The notes under the pieces were generated by a model that was not told the origin of the DNA, searched no databases, and saw only the letters and a list, made by a program, of their open reading frames with translations. DNA of 32,189 nucleotides from Kiloniellaceae bacterium (GTDB lineage: Bacteria; Pseudomonadota; Alphaproteobacteria; Kiloniellales; J153): NCBI GenBank assembly GCA_021776095.1, contig JAJFGO010000063.1, forward strand, positions 1-32,189, given 5' to 3'. Positions 6,823 to 15,623 of this stretch are shown here, one piece after another. The stretch's first letter is position 1, and every line of letters starts with the position of its first letter. The position numbers and the translations under genes are program-made.

Positions 6823-8036
6823 TGATCCCGGTCGAGGAGGCCTTGGCGCGCATTACCGGCGCTTTCGCGCCCCTGCCGGCGGAAACTCTGGGCCTGGGCG
6901 AGGCCCTCGGCCGGGTTTTGGCCGAGGACGCGGTGGCTCGCTTGACCCAGCCGCCGGCCAATGTCTCGGCCATGGACGGCTATGCGGTGCGCGCCCAGGA
7001 CGTGACCCAGGTGCCGGTGCGTTTGCACGTGGTGGCGCGAATTCCGGCTGGCGGTTCCCACGACAAGACTCTGGGCGCTGGCGAGGCCGCCCGCATCTTC
7101 ACCGGCGCGCCCTTGCCGGCCGGTGCCGACGCCATCGTCATCCAGGAGGACACCGAGGCCGAAGGCAACCGGGTCCTAATTAAGGAAGCCGCCACCGAGG
7201 GCCGCTATGTCCGCACGGCCGGGTTGGACTTCAGGGCCGGCGATACCGGGATCGAGGCTGGGCAGCGCCTGACCGCGCGCGATGTTGGCTTGGCCGCGGC
7301 CATGAATCTTCCCTGGTTGCGGGTCCACCGCCAGCCCCGGGTCGCAATCCTGGCGACCGGCGACGAGGTGGTTCTGCCCGGCGAGCCCCGCGGCCCCAAC
7401 CAGATCATCAGTTCGAACGGCTTTTCCCTGGCCGCCTTCGTGACCGCCTGTGGCGGCCAGCCAATCCACCTGGGTTTGGCGCCGGATGATCGGGACGCCT
7501 TGGCGGCCATGGCGGCAGGCGCTCAGGGCGCCGACTTGCTGGTCACCAGCGGCGGCGTCTCGGTCGGCGAGCACGACATGGTCCGCGCCGCCTTGGACGA
7601 CCGGGGCCTGGAGGTGGATTTTTGGAAGATCGCCATGCGGCCGGGCAAACCGCTTCTATTCGGGCGGGTCGGCGGCACCCCGGTCCTGGGCCTGCCAGGC
7701 AACCCGGTCTCCGCCCTGGTCTGCGCCACCCTGTTCCTGCGTCCGGCCCTGGAGGTCATGCAGGGCCGCCCGGCGGCGCCCGAGCAACCGGAGACCGCGC
7801 AGCTGGGCGCCGATCTTCCCGCCAACGACCGGCGCCAGGATTATCTGCGGGCCCGCCTGGAAACCGACGCCCAAGGCCGGCGCGTGGCGGTCCCGTTCTC
7901 CCGCCAGGATAGCGCCATGTTGGCGAACCTGGCCCGGGCCGACTGCCTAATTATGCGCCCGCCCTTGGCGCCGCCGGCCCGGGCCGGCGAGCCGGTGCCC
8001 ATCGTCCCGCTCAGCGGTGGCGTCCTGACGATCTAG
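6822..8036 (+). CDS. moeA: molybdopterin molybdenumtransferase
   Basis: MoeA inserts molybdate into adenylylated molybdopterin to finish the cofactor. The 404-residue product has the four-domain MoeA layout: N-terminal helices, the S-A-M-D-G-Y-A-V motif near 49-56, the A-T-G-D-E-V strand near 183, the MoCF/MogA-like segment T-S-G-G-V-S-V-G-E-H-D near 246-256, M-R-P-G-K-P near 276, G-L-P-G-N-P-V-S near 297, and a C-terminal beta domain. The start overlaps the moaC stop by one base (TGATG); an upstream in-frame start would run deep into moaC and is rejected. It is probably the last gene of the trpG operon, since lexA has its own promoter. Confidence 0.95.
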   Translation: MIPVEEALARITGAFAPLPAETLGLGEALGRVLAEDAVARLTQPPANVSAMDGYAVRAQDVTQVPVRLHVVARIPAGGSHDKTLGAGEAARIFTGAPLPAGADAIVIQEDTEAEGNRVLIKEAATEGRYVRTAGLDFRAGDTGIEAGQRLTARDVGLAAAMNLPWLRVHRQPRVAILATGDEVVLPGEPRGPNQIISSNGFSLAAFVTACGGQPIHLGLAPDDRDALAAMAAGAQGADLLVTSGGVSVGEHDMVRAALDDRGLEVDFWKIAMRPGKPLLFGRVGGTPVLGLPGNPVSALVCATLFLRPALEVMQGRPAAPEQPETAQLGADLPANDRRQDYLRARLETDAQGRRVAVPFSRQDSAMLANLARADCLIMRPPLAPPARAGEPVPIVPLSGGVLTI

Positions 8037-8089
8037 CTCCAGAGTGCCGCCCCGAGACTGGCTTTCGCGTGCAAGACCCAGAATCCCTC

Positions 8090-8118
8090 TTGACGCTCAA
8101 TGAGAACCAAACTAGAAC
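8090..8118 (+). promoter_or_regulatory. lexA promoter with overlapping SOS box
   Basis: TTGACG (8090-8095) and TAGAAC (8113-8118) are 17 bases apart and form a plausible sigma70 promoter. GAAC-N7-GAAC (8104-8118), the alphaproteobacterial LexA operator (GTTC-N7-GTTC on the other strand), covers the spacer and -10, so LexA binding would block polymerase. Confidence 0.75.
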
Positions 8119-8128
8119 ATGTGCTGAC

Positions 8129-8143
8129 GTTTTTGTTTTGTTC
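8129..8143 (+). promoter_or_regulatory. second, imperfect SOS box in inverted orientation
   Basis: GTTT-N7-GTTC (8129-8143) is one base off the LexA consensus and faces the first box. CTAGAAC (8112-8118) and GTTCTAG (8140-8146) are a perfect inverted pair spanning both boxes. It may be a second operator for autoregulation. Confidence 0.45.
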
Positions 8144-8218
8144 TAGATGTTGTGGGTTCCTGAGCCGTATGCCCTAGGGGCCGCTACATCCGTCACCAGG
8201 GGGCACCAAAGAGAGTTC

Positions 8219-8926
8219 ATGCTTACACGCAAGCAGCACGAGCTTCTGCTCTTCATTCATCTCCGCCTCAGCGAAACCGGCGTATCGCCCTCGTTCGACG
8301 AGATGAAAGACGCCTTGAAGCTGAAATCGAAATCCGGAATTCATCGCCTGATCACCGGCCTCGAGGAGCGCGGCTTTATTCGGCGCCTGCCGCACCGGGC
8401 CCGGGCGCTGGAGATTTTGCGCATGCCGGAGAACGCCGACCGGGCCGCCGAGGGCTCATTTCCCGGCACCGGCTTCGCGCCGAAGGTCATCCAGGGCAAC
8501 TTCGGGACCGCCCTGCCCGGGGCCCAGGTCGCCCAGACCAGCGAATCCATGCAGTTGCCGCTTTACGGGCGGATCGCGGCCGGCACACCGATCGAGGCTT
8601 TGCGCGACGAGAACGATTTCGTCGACGTACCGGCGACCATCCTGCGCAAGGGCGAGCATTACGCCTTGGAAGTCGACGGCGACTCCATGGTCGACGTGGG
8701 AATCCTCGACGGTGATACCGTGGTCATACAGCGGGCCGATACCGCCGAGAACGGCAGCATCGTGGTCGCCTTGATCGATGGGCGCGAAGTCACTCTGAAG
8801 CGGATTCGCCGCAAGGGCGGCGCGATCGCGCTGGAGCCCGCCAACAAGAACTACGAGACCCGCATCTTCCCGCCGGAGCGGGTTAAGATACAGGGCCAGT
8901 TGGTCGGCCTGCTGCGCCGCTACTAA
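8219..8926 (+). CDS. lexA: LexA repressor, SOS regulator
   Basis: LexA represses DNA-damage genes and inactivates itself by RecA-stimulated cleavage. The 235-residue protein has an N-terminal winged-helix domain (about 1-68; L-T-R-K-Q-H-E-L-L and S-K-S-G-I-H-R-L for the recognition helix) and a C-terminal S24 peptidase-like domain. The cleavage site is Ala121-Gly122, and the catalytic dyad is Ser156 (G-D-S-M) and Lys194. The linker at about 70-110 is longer than in the E. coli protein, as is usual in alphaproteobacteria. The ATG at 8219 is chosen because an upstream in-frame start at 8147 would lie in the operator region and the family begins M-L-T-R-K-Q. It has its own SOS-box promoter about 100 bases upstream. 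Confidence 0.95.
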   Translation: MLTRKQHELLLFIHLRLSETGVSPSFDEMKDALKLKSKSGIHRLITGLEERGFIRRLPHRARALEILRMPENADRAAEGSFPGTGFAPKVIQGNFGTALPGAQVAQTSESMQLPLYGRIAAGTPIEALRDENDFVDVPATILRKGEHYALEVDGDSMVDVGILDGDTVVIQRADTAENGSIVVALIDGREVTLKRIRRKGGAIALEPANKNYETRIFPPERVKIQGQLVGLLRRY

Positions 8927-8940
8927 ACACCTCGGCAAAG

Positions 8941-8965
8941 GGCGGCGCCAAGACTATACGCCGCC
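8941..8965 (+). terminator. possible hairpin after lexA
   Basis: GGCGGCG (8941-8947) and CGCCGCC (8959-8965) pair over 7 bp with an 11-base loop. No T-run follows, so it could be a weak or Rho-assisted terminator or only an mRNA structure. Confidence 0.3.
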
Positions 8966-9035
8966 GGGCCCCCTCTATAAGCTGCGCGCAATCCTGCCGA
9001 GCGGCCCGGCGGGCCAAACCGGGGAGCGCGGCACC

Positions 9036-9434
9036 ATGACAGAGCAAACTTTCGAATTTTCGGCCTCCCATGCCAGGGACGCTCGCTTCGAGGGCGGCGG
9101 ACTGAGGTCGTGTTTCGAGTATCGGGATTTGGGAATCGCGGCGGCGACCGGCGGTCGCGCCACGGCCCACGTGATCCGGGCCGCCAAGGGGGACAGCGCC
9201 GGTTTCGGTTGGCATAAACATAACGTCGAATTTCAGATGTACTATGTGCTCAAAGGCTGGATCCGGTTCACCTACGAAGGCGTCGGCGAGGTGCTCGCGG
9301 AGGTCGGCAGTTGCGTCAACCAACCGCCCGGCATCCGCCACGCCGAGGTCGCCCATTCCGACGATCTTGAACTGATCGAGATCGTTCTGCCAGCCAAGTT
9401 CGACACCCTAGAAGTCGAGGCACCAAGCGAATAA
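9036..9434 (+). CDS. cupin domain protein
   Basis: The 132-residue product is a single small beta-barrel cupin. The first cupin motif shows W-H-K-H-N-V-E-F-Q (His60, His62, Gln67) followed by M-Y-Y-V-L-K-G-W; the second shows P-P-G-I-R-H with His102. These histidines would bind a metal ion, though a Gln replaces the usual Glu between the motifs. The reaction or ligand cannot be deduced. GGGGAG lies about 9 bases before the ATG. The gene follows lexA by 109 bases and precedes a GNAT gene by 26, so it may be read from the lexA promoter or from an unrecognised one. Nothing ties it to DNA repair beyond position. Confidence 0.8.
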   Translation: MTEQTFEFSASHARDARFEGGGLRSCFEYRDLGIAAATGGRATAHVIRAAKGDSAGFGWHKHNVEFQMYYVLKGWIRFTYEGVGEVLAEVGSCVNQPPGIRHAEVAHSDDLELIEIVLPAKFDTLEVEAPSE

Positions 9435-9460
9435 CTAGGTTCAGGCCCCCTATCCTGAAG

Positions 9461-10009
9461 ATGACGGTTGCTGACGAGGACGTGTTGGAAAGGATCGAAA
9501 TCCGAGAGAGCCTGCCGAATGACATTGCCTCGATCGAGAAGCTCTATCAGGACGCCTTCCCTGACGAGGATTTGCTGCTTCTGGTGAGAAAACTATTACA
9601 GGAAACGCCAATCGTTCTCTCGCTCGTCGGGATTGTCGACACGTCTCTGGCGGGGCATGCCATCTTCACGACCTGCGGCGTTGCCGGAAACACTGACAAG
9701 GTCGCGCTCCTGGGCCCGCTTGCCGTCACCACTGCTTGGCAAAGGCGGGGAATCGGCAGCGCGATCGTCCGCGCAGGCTTGCAACGACTGGAAAATACCG
9801 GCGTGATCCAAGTCTACGTGCTCGGCGACCCCGCCTACTATGGGCGTTTGGGCTTTGTGCCTGAGGTTGGCGTCACGCCACCATATCCCCTGCCGGAGGA
9901 ATGGCGGGGGGCATGGCAATCGATCAACCTACGCAGTGCTGAGCCGCCTAGCCGGGGCGAGCTTTCCGTGCCGCGGCCATGGCTCCAATCGGCCCTATGG
10001 GCGCCTTGA
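9461..10009 (+). CDS. GNAT family N-acetyltransferase (YhbS-like)
   Basis: The 182-residue protein carries a GNAT fold. Residues 11-35 match the N-terminal strand and helix (I-E-I-R-E-S-L, then D-I-A-S-I-E-K-L-Y-x-D-A-F), L-G-P-L-A-V at 84-89 leads to the acetyl-CoA pyrophosphate loop Q-R-R-G-I-G-S at 94-100, and Y-Y-G-R-L-G-F at 126-132 is the signature of the YhbS subgroup (COG3153). The acceptor is unknown: a small molecule or a protein amine. It lies directly after the cupin gene, probably co-transcribed, and is convergent with comEC, 44 bases away. The first ATG at 9461 is used; the family core begins about ten residues in. Confidence 0.85.
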   Translation: MTVADEDVLERIEIRESLPNDIASIEKLYQDAFPDEDLLLLVRKLLQETPIVLSLVGIVDTSLAGHAIFTTCGVAGNTDKVALLGPLAVTTAWQRRGIGSAIVRAGLQRLENTGVIQVYVLGDPAYYGRLGFVPEVGVTPPYPLPEEWRGAWQSINLRSAEPPSRGELSVPRPWLQSALWAP

Positions 10010-10053
10010 ACCAGAAATCAGACCCGAGGATAGCTGCTTTATGGGTCCTGACC

Positions 10054-12216
10054 CTAGAGGCCACGCTTCGGGGTCCAAGGGCGCCGGCCGCGGTACTGGG
10101 CCGCAGTCTCGATGCGCACGGCGCCCTCTTCCAACCACAGGGCATGGGCGCCACCGCGCCAGAGATCGAAACGGTCGAGGGTACGCGGCCCGCCCGGGCA
10201 GGCCCCTCGCCGGACCGGCACCCGGGCAACCACCAGGGTCGCGACCGCGCAATCGTCAATTAAGGCGCGGCTGTCGCGCACCAGGGCGACCACGTGGTCC
10301 CCGGACCGGTAGATGCAGCCCAGGGGATCGCAGCGCAGCCAGTCTCCGGTGCCATCGCCTGCCTTGGGCCAAACACTGGTCTCCGTCTCGCCCAAGCGGC
10401 GGCGCCAGGTATCGGCGCTGAAGCGTTGCCGCGCGGCACTGGAGAGAACCAAGGCGCCGTCCGGACCCCGCAACCCCATTAGGCTGCCGTCGCCAGTCAC
10501 CAGAATATCCGGCGGGTCGCTCAGCGGCACGCTGAGCAGGCCCGCCAGGACCACGGGCACCCCCGCCAGGCGCCAGGTCCGCCGCCAAAGGCACAGCCAA
10601 ACCCCACCCAGAGCGACCAGAACCAGACCCAGGATCGGCATGGCGGGTATCACGCTGGTTGCGCCTGGCCAGGCGGCGACCCGATGCGCCACGCCGAGCA
10701 TACCCTCGATACCCCAGCTCATGGGCGTTAGGGCAAAGCCCTCCAAACCCAGGGGCATCAAGCAAAACGCGATCAAGGCCCAAGGCATGACCCACAGGCC
10801 GGTCAGGGGCACCGCCAACAGGTTCGCCGCCAAGCCGAACCAGGCGATCCGATTGAAGTGGTACAGCGCGAAAGGCGCGGTCGCCAAACCGGCGATCAGG
10901 GAGGTCAGCGCGACCCCGGCCAGATAGAGCCCGGCGCGACGCAACGCCCCCGGCATCGCGCCGCGCAAATTGTGCCGCTCGCGCAGGGTTTCGTAGGCCG
11001 CGACCAAGGCGATCACCGCGGCGAACGACATTTGAAAGCTCGCCGACAAAAGGCTTTCCGGCGCCAGAACCAACACCACGAAGGCGGCCCAGGCGACCAG
11101 ACGCATGGAAATCGCGCTACGATCCAGCATCACCGCCAAAAAGACCAAGGACACCATCAGGAAGGCACGCTGGGTGGGTATGGTGGCACCGGTCAGCATG
11201 AGATAGGCGAAAGCGCCGCCGACCGCGCCGAGCGCGGCCCATTTCTTGATGGGATAACTCAGGGCCAGCGGCGGAACGGCGGCCATGGCCAGGCGCAAGC
11301 CCAAGAACAGCAAGCCGGCGACCAGGCCGACGTGCAGGCCGGAGATGGCCAACAGATGGGCCAGACCGGAATCGCGCATGGCCGCAATATCGGCCTCCGC
11401 GATCGCACCCCGTTCGCCGGTCATCAAGGCGGCGGCGACGGCCCCGGCGCGCCCGGGCAGCACGCTCAAGATGCGCCGTGCCAGGTCGGCGCGCAGCCCG
11501 GCCCAAGCGGTGGCCCAGGCCGCGACGAAAGACGCGGTATCCGAATTTTCGGACCCGGCCGGCGGCGGTGCGGTGCGCACGGCCCCATAGGCGAAGCCGA
11601 CGGCGCCCAAACGCTGGAAATAAGCGCGCCGGGCAAAATCGAAGGCCCCAGGTGCCGAGGGTCCGGGCGGGGGCCGCAAGACGGCGCGCAGGCGGACCCG
11701 CTCGCCCGGGCGCAAACCATCGGTCCCGGATTGCGCGACCACACGCACACGCAGCGGTGTCGCAGCAGGCTCGAGGCGTGCGATTTCCAATTCGCGCAAG
11801 GTCAGCCGGGCGCCCTTGGCCCGTGGCTCCAAGGCCTCGATCTCGCCGGAAATCCAGACCGGCCCCAGACGTTTTTCCAGAATCGGTGCCCCGACCAGGA
11901 CGCTGCGCGCCTGGGCAGCGAAAAACCCGGCGGTCAGGGCGAGCACCAAGAGACCCAGCGCCGGTCCCCGCGGCCCATGGCGAAAGGCCGCGAAAAGGCC
12001 CACGGCGGCAAGCATGCCGGCGAAGCCCAGCCACAAGGGCGGCTCCACCGTCAGGGCAAAGTAGAGCCCGATCCCGAGCGCGAAAGCGACCGGCAACCAC
12101 AAGGCCCAGCGATCCCGCTCCGCCACCAGGCACGCCCCCAGCCCGCGCCAGCGTGACCGGGAAACCGAACCCTGGTCCGGGCGCCGGGTCCGCGCGGATG
12201 GTTGGGTCAGCGCCAA
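10054..12216 (-). CDS. comEC: ComEC/Rec2 family DNA-uptake membrane protein
   Basis: ComEC forms the inner-membrane channel through which single-stranded DNA enters during natural transformation. The 720-residue product has hydrophobic helices at about 38-105, an OB-like soluble DUF4131 segment at 115-215, then the polytopic Competence domain from about 230 to 560 with the diagnostic H-L-L-A-I-S-G-L-H-V-G-L at 287-298. The C-terminal 150 residues sit where other ComECs have a metallo-beta-lactamase domain, but no H-x-H-x-D-H motif is present, so metal-dependent nuclease activity is unlikely here. This short, degenerate tail is common in alphaproteobacterial homologues. The start is TTG, supported by AGGGGG six bases upstream. 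It is divergent from glnS. No other competence genes are nearby. Confidence 0.9.
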   Translation of the reverse strand: MALTQPSARTRRPDQGSVSRSRWRGLGACLVAERDRWALWLPVAFALGIGLYFALTVEPPLWLGFAGMLAAVGLFAAFRHGPRGPALGLLVLALTAGFFAAQARSVLVGAPILEKRLGPVWISGEIEALEPRAKGARLTLRELEIARLEPAATPLRVRVVAQSGTDGLRPGERVRLRAVLRPPPGPSAPGAFDFARRAYFQRLGAVGFAYGAVRTAPPPAGSENSDTASFVAAWATAWAGLRADLARRILSVLPGRAGAVAAALMTGERGAIAEADIAAMRDSGLAHLLAISGLHVGLVAGLLFLGLRLAMAAVPPLALSYPIKKWAALGAVGGAFAYLMLTGATIPTQRAFLMVSLVFLAVMLDRSAISMRLVAWAAFVVLVLAPESLLSASFQMSFAAVIALVAAYETLRERHNLRGAMPGALRRAGLYLAGVALTSLIAGLATAPFALYHFNRIAWFGLAANLLAVPLTGLWVMPWALIAFCLMPLGLEGFALTPMSWGIEGMLGVAHRVAAWPGATSVIPAMPILGLVLVALGGVWLCLWRRTWRLAGVPVVLAGLLSVPLSDPPDILVTGDGSLMGLRGPDGALVLSSAARQRFSADTWRRRLGETETSVWPKAGDGTGDWLRCDPLGCIYRSGDHVVALVRDSRALIDDCAVATLVVARVPVRRGACPGGPRTLDRFDLWRGGAHALWLEEGAVRIETAAQYRGRRPWTPKRGL

Positions 12217-12392
12217 GCCTTGCCCCCTGCGGGCGCCAGTCTCGCGACCGGGACCGTTCGCCCTGCCCTAGACTACCTCATGTTCAACGCCCGTGGTATC
12301 GCACGCTCTGGGCCATGGCCGCGCCGCCGGGGATATGCTAAAAAGCGCACCTTTCCTGGCGCCCCCGGTTGCGGAGAATTCAGCGGCAAGAC
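12217..12392. other. divergent promoter region between comEC and glnS
   Basis: These 176 bases must contain start signals for comEC (minus) and glnS (plus). I see no convincing -35/-10 pair, operator or T-box-like structure. An in-frame TTG at 12369 could extend GlnRS by eight residues. Confidence 0.3.
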
Positions 12393-14084
12393 ATGAGTGA
12401 GAACAACGCGCAGGCCCGCGAAGAGGTCCACGATTTTATCCGGGATATCATCCGCGACGACCTGGCGGCCGGGCGGAGCGACTCGGTGGTGACCCGCTTT
12501 CCGCCAGAGCCGAACGGCTATCTGCATATCGGCCACGCAAAATCCATGTGCCTCAATTTCGGTGTGGCGGAGGAGTTCGGCGGCCGCTGCCACTTGCGCT
12601 TCGACGACACCAACCCAGTCAAGGAAGAACACGAGTTCATTGAGAGCATCCAAGAGGATGTCCGCTGGCTCGGTTTCGATTGGGGCAGGCACCTGTACTT
12701 CGCCTCGGACAATTTTGAAGCGTTGTACGATTGGGCCTGCCACCTGATCCGCAACGGCCACGCCTATGTGGACGATCTCTCGGCCGAAGAAATCCGCACC
12801 CATCGCGGCTCCTTGACCGAGCCGGGCAAGAACAGCCCATACCGGGATCGTGCGGCCGATGAGAGCCTCGACCTCTTCGCCCGCATGCGCGCCGGAGAGT
12901 TTTCCGATGGCGCGCGGGTTCTGCGGGCCAAAATCGACATGGCCTCGGGCAACATCAATCTGCGCGATCCGGTGATCTACCGCATCTTGCACGCCGCCCA
13001 CCCGCGCACCGGCGATGCCTGGTGCATCTATCCGACCTACGATTTCGCCCACGGCCAGTCGGATGCGATCGAGGGTGTCACTCATTCGTTGTGCACCTTG
13101 GAATTCGAAGACCACCGGCCGCTCTACGACTGGTTGATCGACAACCTGCCAACCCCCGGCCGGCCCCGGCAGTACGAGTTTTCGCGGCTGAACCTGACCT
13201 ACACGGTGCTGTCGAAGCGTCGCCTGACCCAACTGGTCGCCCAGCGCCACGTCACCGGCTGGGACGACCCGCGCATGCCCAGCCTGGCGGGCCTGCGCCG
13301 GCGCGGCGTGCCGCCGGCCGCGATCCGCGATTTCGTCCGCCGCGTCGGCCTGACTAAGAGCGACAACTTGATCGAGGTCGCTGCGCTCGAGCACTGCATC
13401 CGCGAGGAGTTGAACCAAACGGCGGCGCGGCGCATGGCCGTGCTGAGACCGCTCAAGGTGGTGATCGAGAATTACGCCGAAGACCAAACCGAGGAACTGG
13501 AGGCGGCCAACCATCCGGCCGATCCCGCCGCCGGCACCCGTATGGTTCCCTTTGGCCACGAACTCTACATCGAGCAGGCCGATTTCATGGAAGACCCGCC
13601 GAAGAAATTCTTCCGCCTGGCCCCGGGGCGCGAGGTCCGGCTGCGCTATGCCTATTTCCTGACGTGCCGGGAGGCGGTCAAGAATGACGCGGGCGAAGTG
13701 GTCGAACTGCGTTGCACTTACGATCCGGCAACCCGCGGCGGCAACGCGCCGGACGGGCGCAAGGTCAAAGCGACTATCCATTGGGTTTCCGCGGCGCACG
13801 CAATGCCCGCCGAGGTGCGCCTTTACGATCATCTCTTCGCGCGGCCGAATCCCGGCGCCGAAGGCGATTTCTTGGACGACATCAACCCGGACTCTTTGAA
13901 CGTACTTGAAGACTGCCGCCTGGAGCCTGGCCTGGCCGACGCCAAACCCGGCGAGGCGATCCAGTTCGAGCGCGAAGGCTATTTCTGCCCCGACCCGGAT
14001 ACAGCGCCCGGCCGCGCGGTCTTCAACCGCACCATCGGTCTGCGCGACACCTGGGCCAAGGTCCGGGCCAAGGGCGGCAAATAG
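12393..14084 (+). CDS. glnS: glutamine--tRNA ligase
   Basis: GlnRS charges tRNA-Gln directly with glutamine. The 563-residue class I synthetase shows [12 protein letters not shown] (HIGH at 45-48), R-F-D-D-T-N-P at 69-75, [10 protein letters not shown] near 238-247 (Gln-specific pocket region) and V-L-S-K-R at 272-276 as the KMSKS equivalent, followed by the two C-terminal anticodon-binding beta-barrels. P-E-P rather than P-S-P before HIGH separates it from GluRS. Many alphaproteobacteria lack GlnRS and use GatCAB transamidation, so its presence is notable. Three bases separate it from gltX, so the two are co-transcribed. The ATG start is chosen although the ribosome site is weak. Confidence 0.95.
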   Translation: MSENNAQAREEVHDFIRDIIRDDLAAGRSDSVVTRFPPEPNGYLHIGHAKSMCLNFGVAEEFGGRCHLRFDDTNPVKEEHEFIESIQEDVRWLGFDWGRHLYFASDNFEALYDWACHLIRNGHAYVDDLSAEEIRTHRGSLTEPGKNSPYRDRAADESLDLFARMRAGEFSDGARVLRAKIDMASGNINLRDPVIYRILHAAHPRTGDAWCIYPTYDFAHGQSDAIEGVTHSLCTLEFEDHRPLYDWLIDNLPTPGRPRQYEFSRLNLTYTVLSKRRLTQLVAQRHVTGWDDPRMPSLAGLRRRGVPPAAIRDFVRRVGLTKSDNLIEVAALEHCIREELNQTAARRMAVLRPLKVVIENYAEDQTEELEAANHPADPAAGTRMVPFGHELYIEQADFMEDPPKKFFRLAPGREVRLRYAYFLTCREAVKNDAGEVVELRCTYDPATRGGNAPDGRKVKATIHWVSAAHAMPAEVRLYDHLFARPNPGAEGDFLDDINPDSLNVLEDCRLEPGLADAKPGEAIQFEREGYFCPDPDTAPGRAVFNRTIGLRDTWAKVRAKGGK

Positions 14085-14087
14085 ATC

Positions 14088-15533
14088 ATGGCGGCGGATA
14101 CCAGGGCGGGGCCGGCAACGGGCCACGGCAAGGTCGTCACCCGTTTCGCGCCCTCGCCGACCGGGTTTCTGCATATCGGCGGCGCACGCACGGCCTTGTT
14201 CAACCGTTTGTTCGCACGCCATCACGGCGGCCAATTCCGCCTGCGTATCGAAGACACCGACCGCAAGCGCTCCACGCCCGAAGCCATCGCGGCCATCCTG
14301 GACGGCCTGTCCTGGTTGGGCCTCGATTGGGATGACGAGACGGTCCATCAGTCGGAGCGCCGGGAACGCCACGCCGAGGTTGCGCGGCAGCTTCTGGCCG
14401 ACGGCAAGGCCTATCATTGTTATTGCTCGCCGGAGGAGTTGGCCGACATGCGCGAGCAGGCCCGTGCCGAAGGGCGAGCCAAGCTCTACGACGGACGCTG
14501 GCGGGACCGCGACCCGTCGGAGGCGCGGCCCGATGTCGCGCCGGTGATCCGGCTCAAGGCGCCCCTGGAGGGCGAAACCGTGATCGAGGACCTGGTCCAG
14601 GGTCGGGTCGCGGTCGCGAATCAGCAACTCGACGACATGGTCCTGCTGCGCGCCGACGGCACACCGACCTACATGCTCTCAGTGGTGGTCGACGATCACG
14701 ATATGGGCGTGACTCACGTCATCCGGGGCGACGATCACCTGACCAACGCCTTTCGCCAGACTCAGTTGTTCTTGGCCATGGACTGGGCCCTGCCCCTTTT
14801 CGCCCACATCCCGCTGATCCACGGGCCCGACGGGGCCAAGCTGTCGAAGCGCCACGGCGCTCCGGGCATCGCCGCCTACCGCGACATGGGCTACTTGCCC
14901 GAGGCTCTGCGCAACTACCTTCTGCGCCTGGGCTGGAGCCACGGCGACGAGGAGATCATTTCCGATGCCCAAGCCCTGCAGTGGTTCGACTTGGATGCCG
15001 TCGGCCGCTCCCCGGCCCGCCTGGATTTCGCCAAGCTGGACAATCTGAACGGCCATTACATTCGCGAATCCGAGGATGCCCGGCTGGTCGAACTCGCGCT
15101 ACCGCACCTCGACGCCGAAGATAACGCACCGGTCGATTCCGAGGGCCGCACGCGCCTGGCCCGCGCCATGGCCGGGCTGAAGCCACGCGCCAAAACCCTA
15201 AAGGACCTGGCCGGGGCCGCGGCGTTCTATGTCGCCAAACGGCCCATATCACTGTCTCCCAAAGCGCGGAAGATTTTGTCCGAAGAGGCCGGTGCGCGCC
15301 TCGCGCGCCTCGCACCCCGGCTCGGCGAGTTGGGCGCCTGGAACGAGGCGGCCCTGGAGGCCGAAGTGCGCGCCTTCGCCGAGTCTGAAGGCATCAAGCT
15401 CGGCCTCATCGCACAACCCTTACGTGCGGCATTGACCGGTTCCGATGCTTCGCCCGGCATCTTCGAAGTGATGGGCGTGCTCGGTCAGAGCGAAACCCTG
15501 GCACGCCTGTCGGATCATTCGTACGCGGCCTGA
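14088..15533 (+). CDS. gltX: glutamate--tRNA ligase
   Basis: GluRS attaches glutamate to tRNA-Glu; in organisms without GlnRS it also mischarges tRNA-Gln. The 481-residue protein has [14 protein letters not shown] (HIGH equivalent at 29-32), R-I-E-D-T-D at 53-58, and K-L-S-K-R-H-G at 251-257. A helical anticodon-binding domain fills the C-terminal third. C-Y-C at 111-113 recalls half of a zinc site, but the second pair of ligands is not evident. Its partner glnS is directly upstream, so this copy may be specific for tRNA-Glu; that is inference. Many alphaproteobacteria carry two gltX genes, so a second may exist elsewhere. Confidence 0.95.
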   Translation: MAADTRAGPATGHGKVVTRFAPSPTGFLHIGGARTALFNRLFARHHGGQFRLRIEDTDRKRSTPEAIAAILDGLSWLGLDWDDETVHQSERRERHAEVARQLLADGKAYHCYCSPEELADMREQARAEGRAKLYDGRWRDRDPSEARPDVAPVIRLKAPLEGETVIEDLVQGRVAVANQQLDDMVLLRADGTPTYMLSVVVDDHDMGVTHVIRGDDHLTNAFRQTQLFLAMDWALPLFAHIPLIHGPDGAKLSKRHGAPGIAAYRDMGYLPEALRNYLLRLGWSHGDEEIISDAQALQWFDLDAVGRSPARLDFAKLDNLNGHYIRESEDARLVELALPHLDAEDNAPVDSEGRTRLARAMAGLKPRAKTLKDLAGAAAFYVAKRPISLSPKARKILSEEAGARLARLAPRLGELGAWNEAALEAEVRAFAESEGIKLGLIAQPLRAALTGSDASPGIFEVMGVLGQSETLARLSDHSYAA

Positions 15534-15548
15534 GCGGCAGCCCATCGA

Positions 15549-15577
15549 TTGCGCGAAAGGCGAAATGCCTTTATGCT
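15549..15577 (+). promoter_or_regulatory. candidate gltA promoter
   Basis: TTGCGC (15549-15554) and TATGCT (15572-15577) are 17 bases apart in the 90-base gap between gltX and gltA. The leader would be about 40 bases. Confidence 0.45.
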
Positions 15578-15623
15578 GCAGTGCACGCGGGAACAACGGA
15601 TAAAGGGACGGGGAACCGAAAGC

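Noticed and set aside
10021-10075. GGGTC/GACCC repeats in the GNAT-comEC junction considered as a terminator
   Set aside because: The stems are only 5 bp and have no T-tract. Convergent genes may end without a visible intrinsic terminator.
10858-12156. 432-codon plus-strand open frame opposite comEC
   Set aside because: It has the low-complexity Gln/Gly/Arg composition typical of antisense frames in GC-rich genes, while the minus-strand frame encodes a clear ComEC.
12273-14627. 784-codon minus-strand open frame opposite glnS and gltX
   Set aside because: Its length is an effect of high GC; both plus-strand genes have full catalytic motifs and the antisense product shows no domain.
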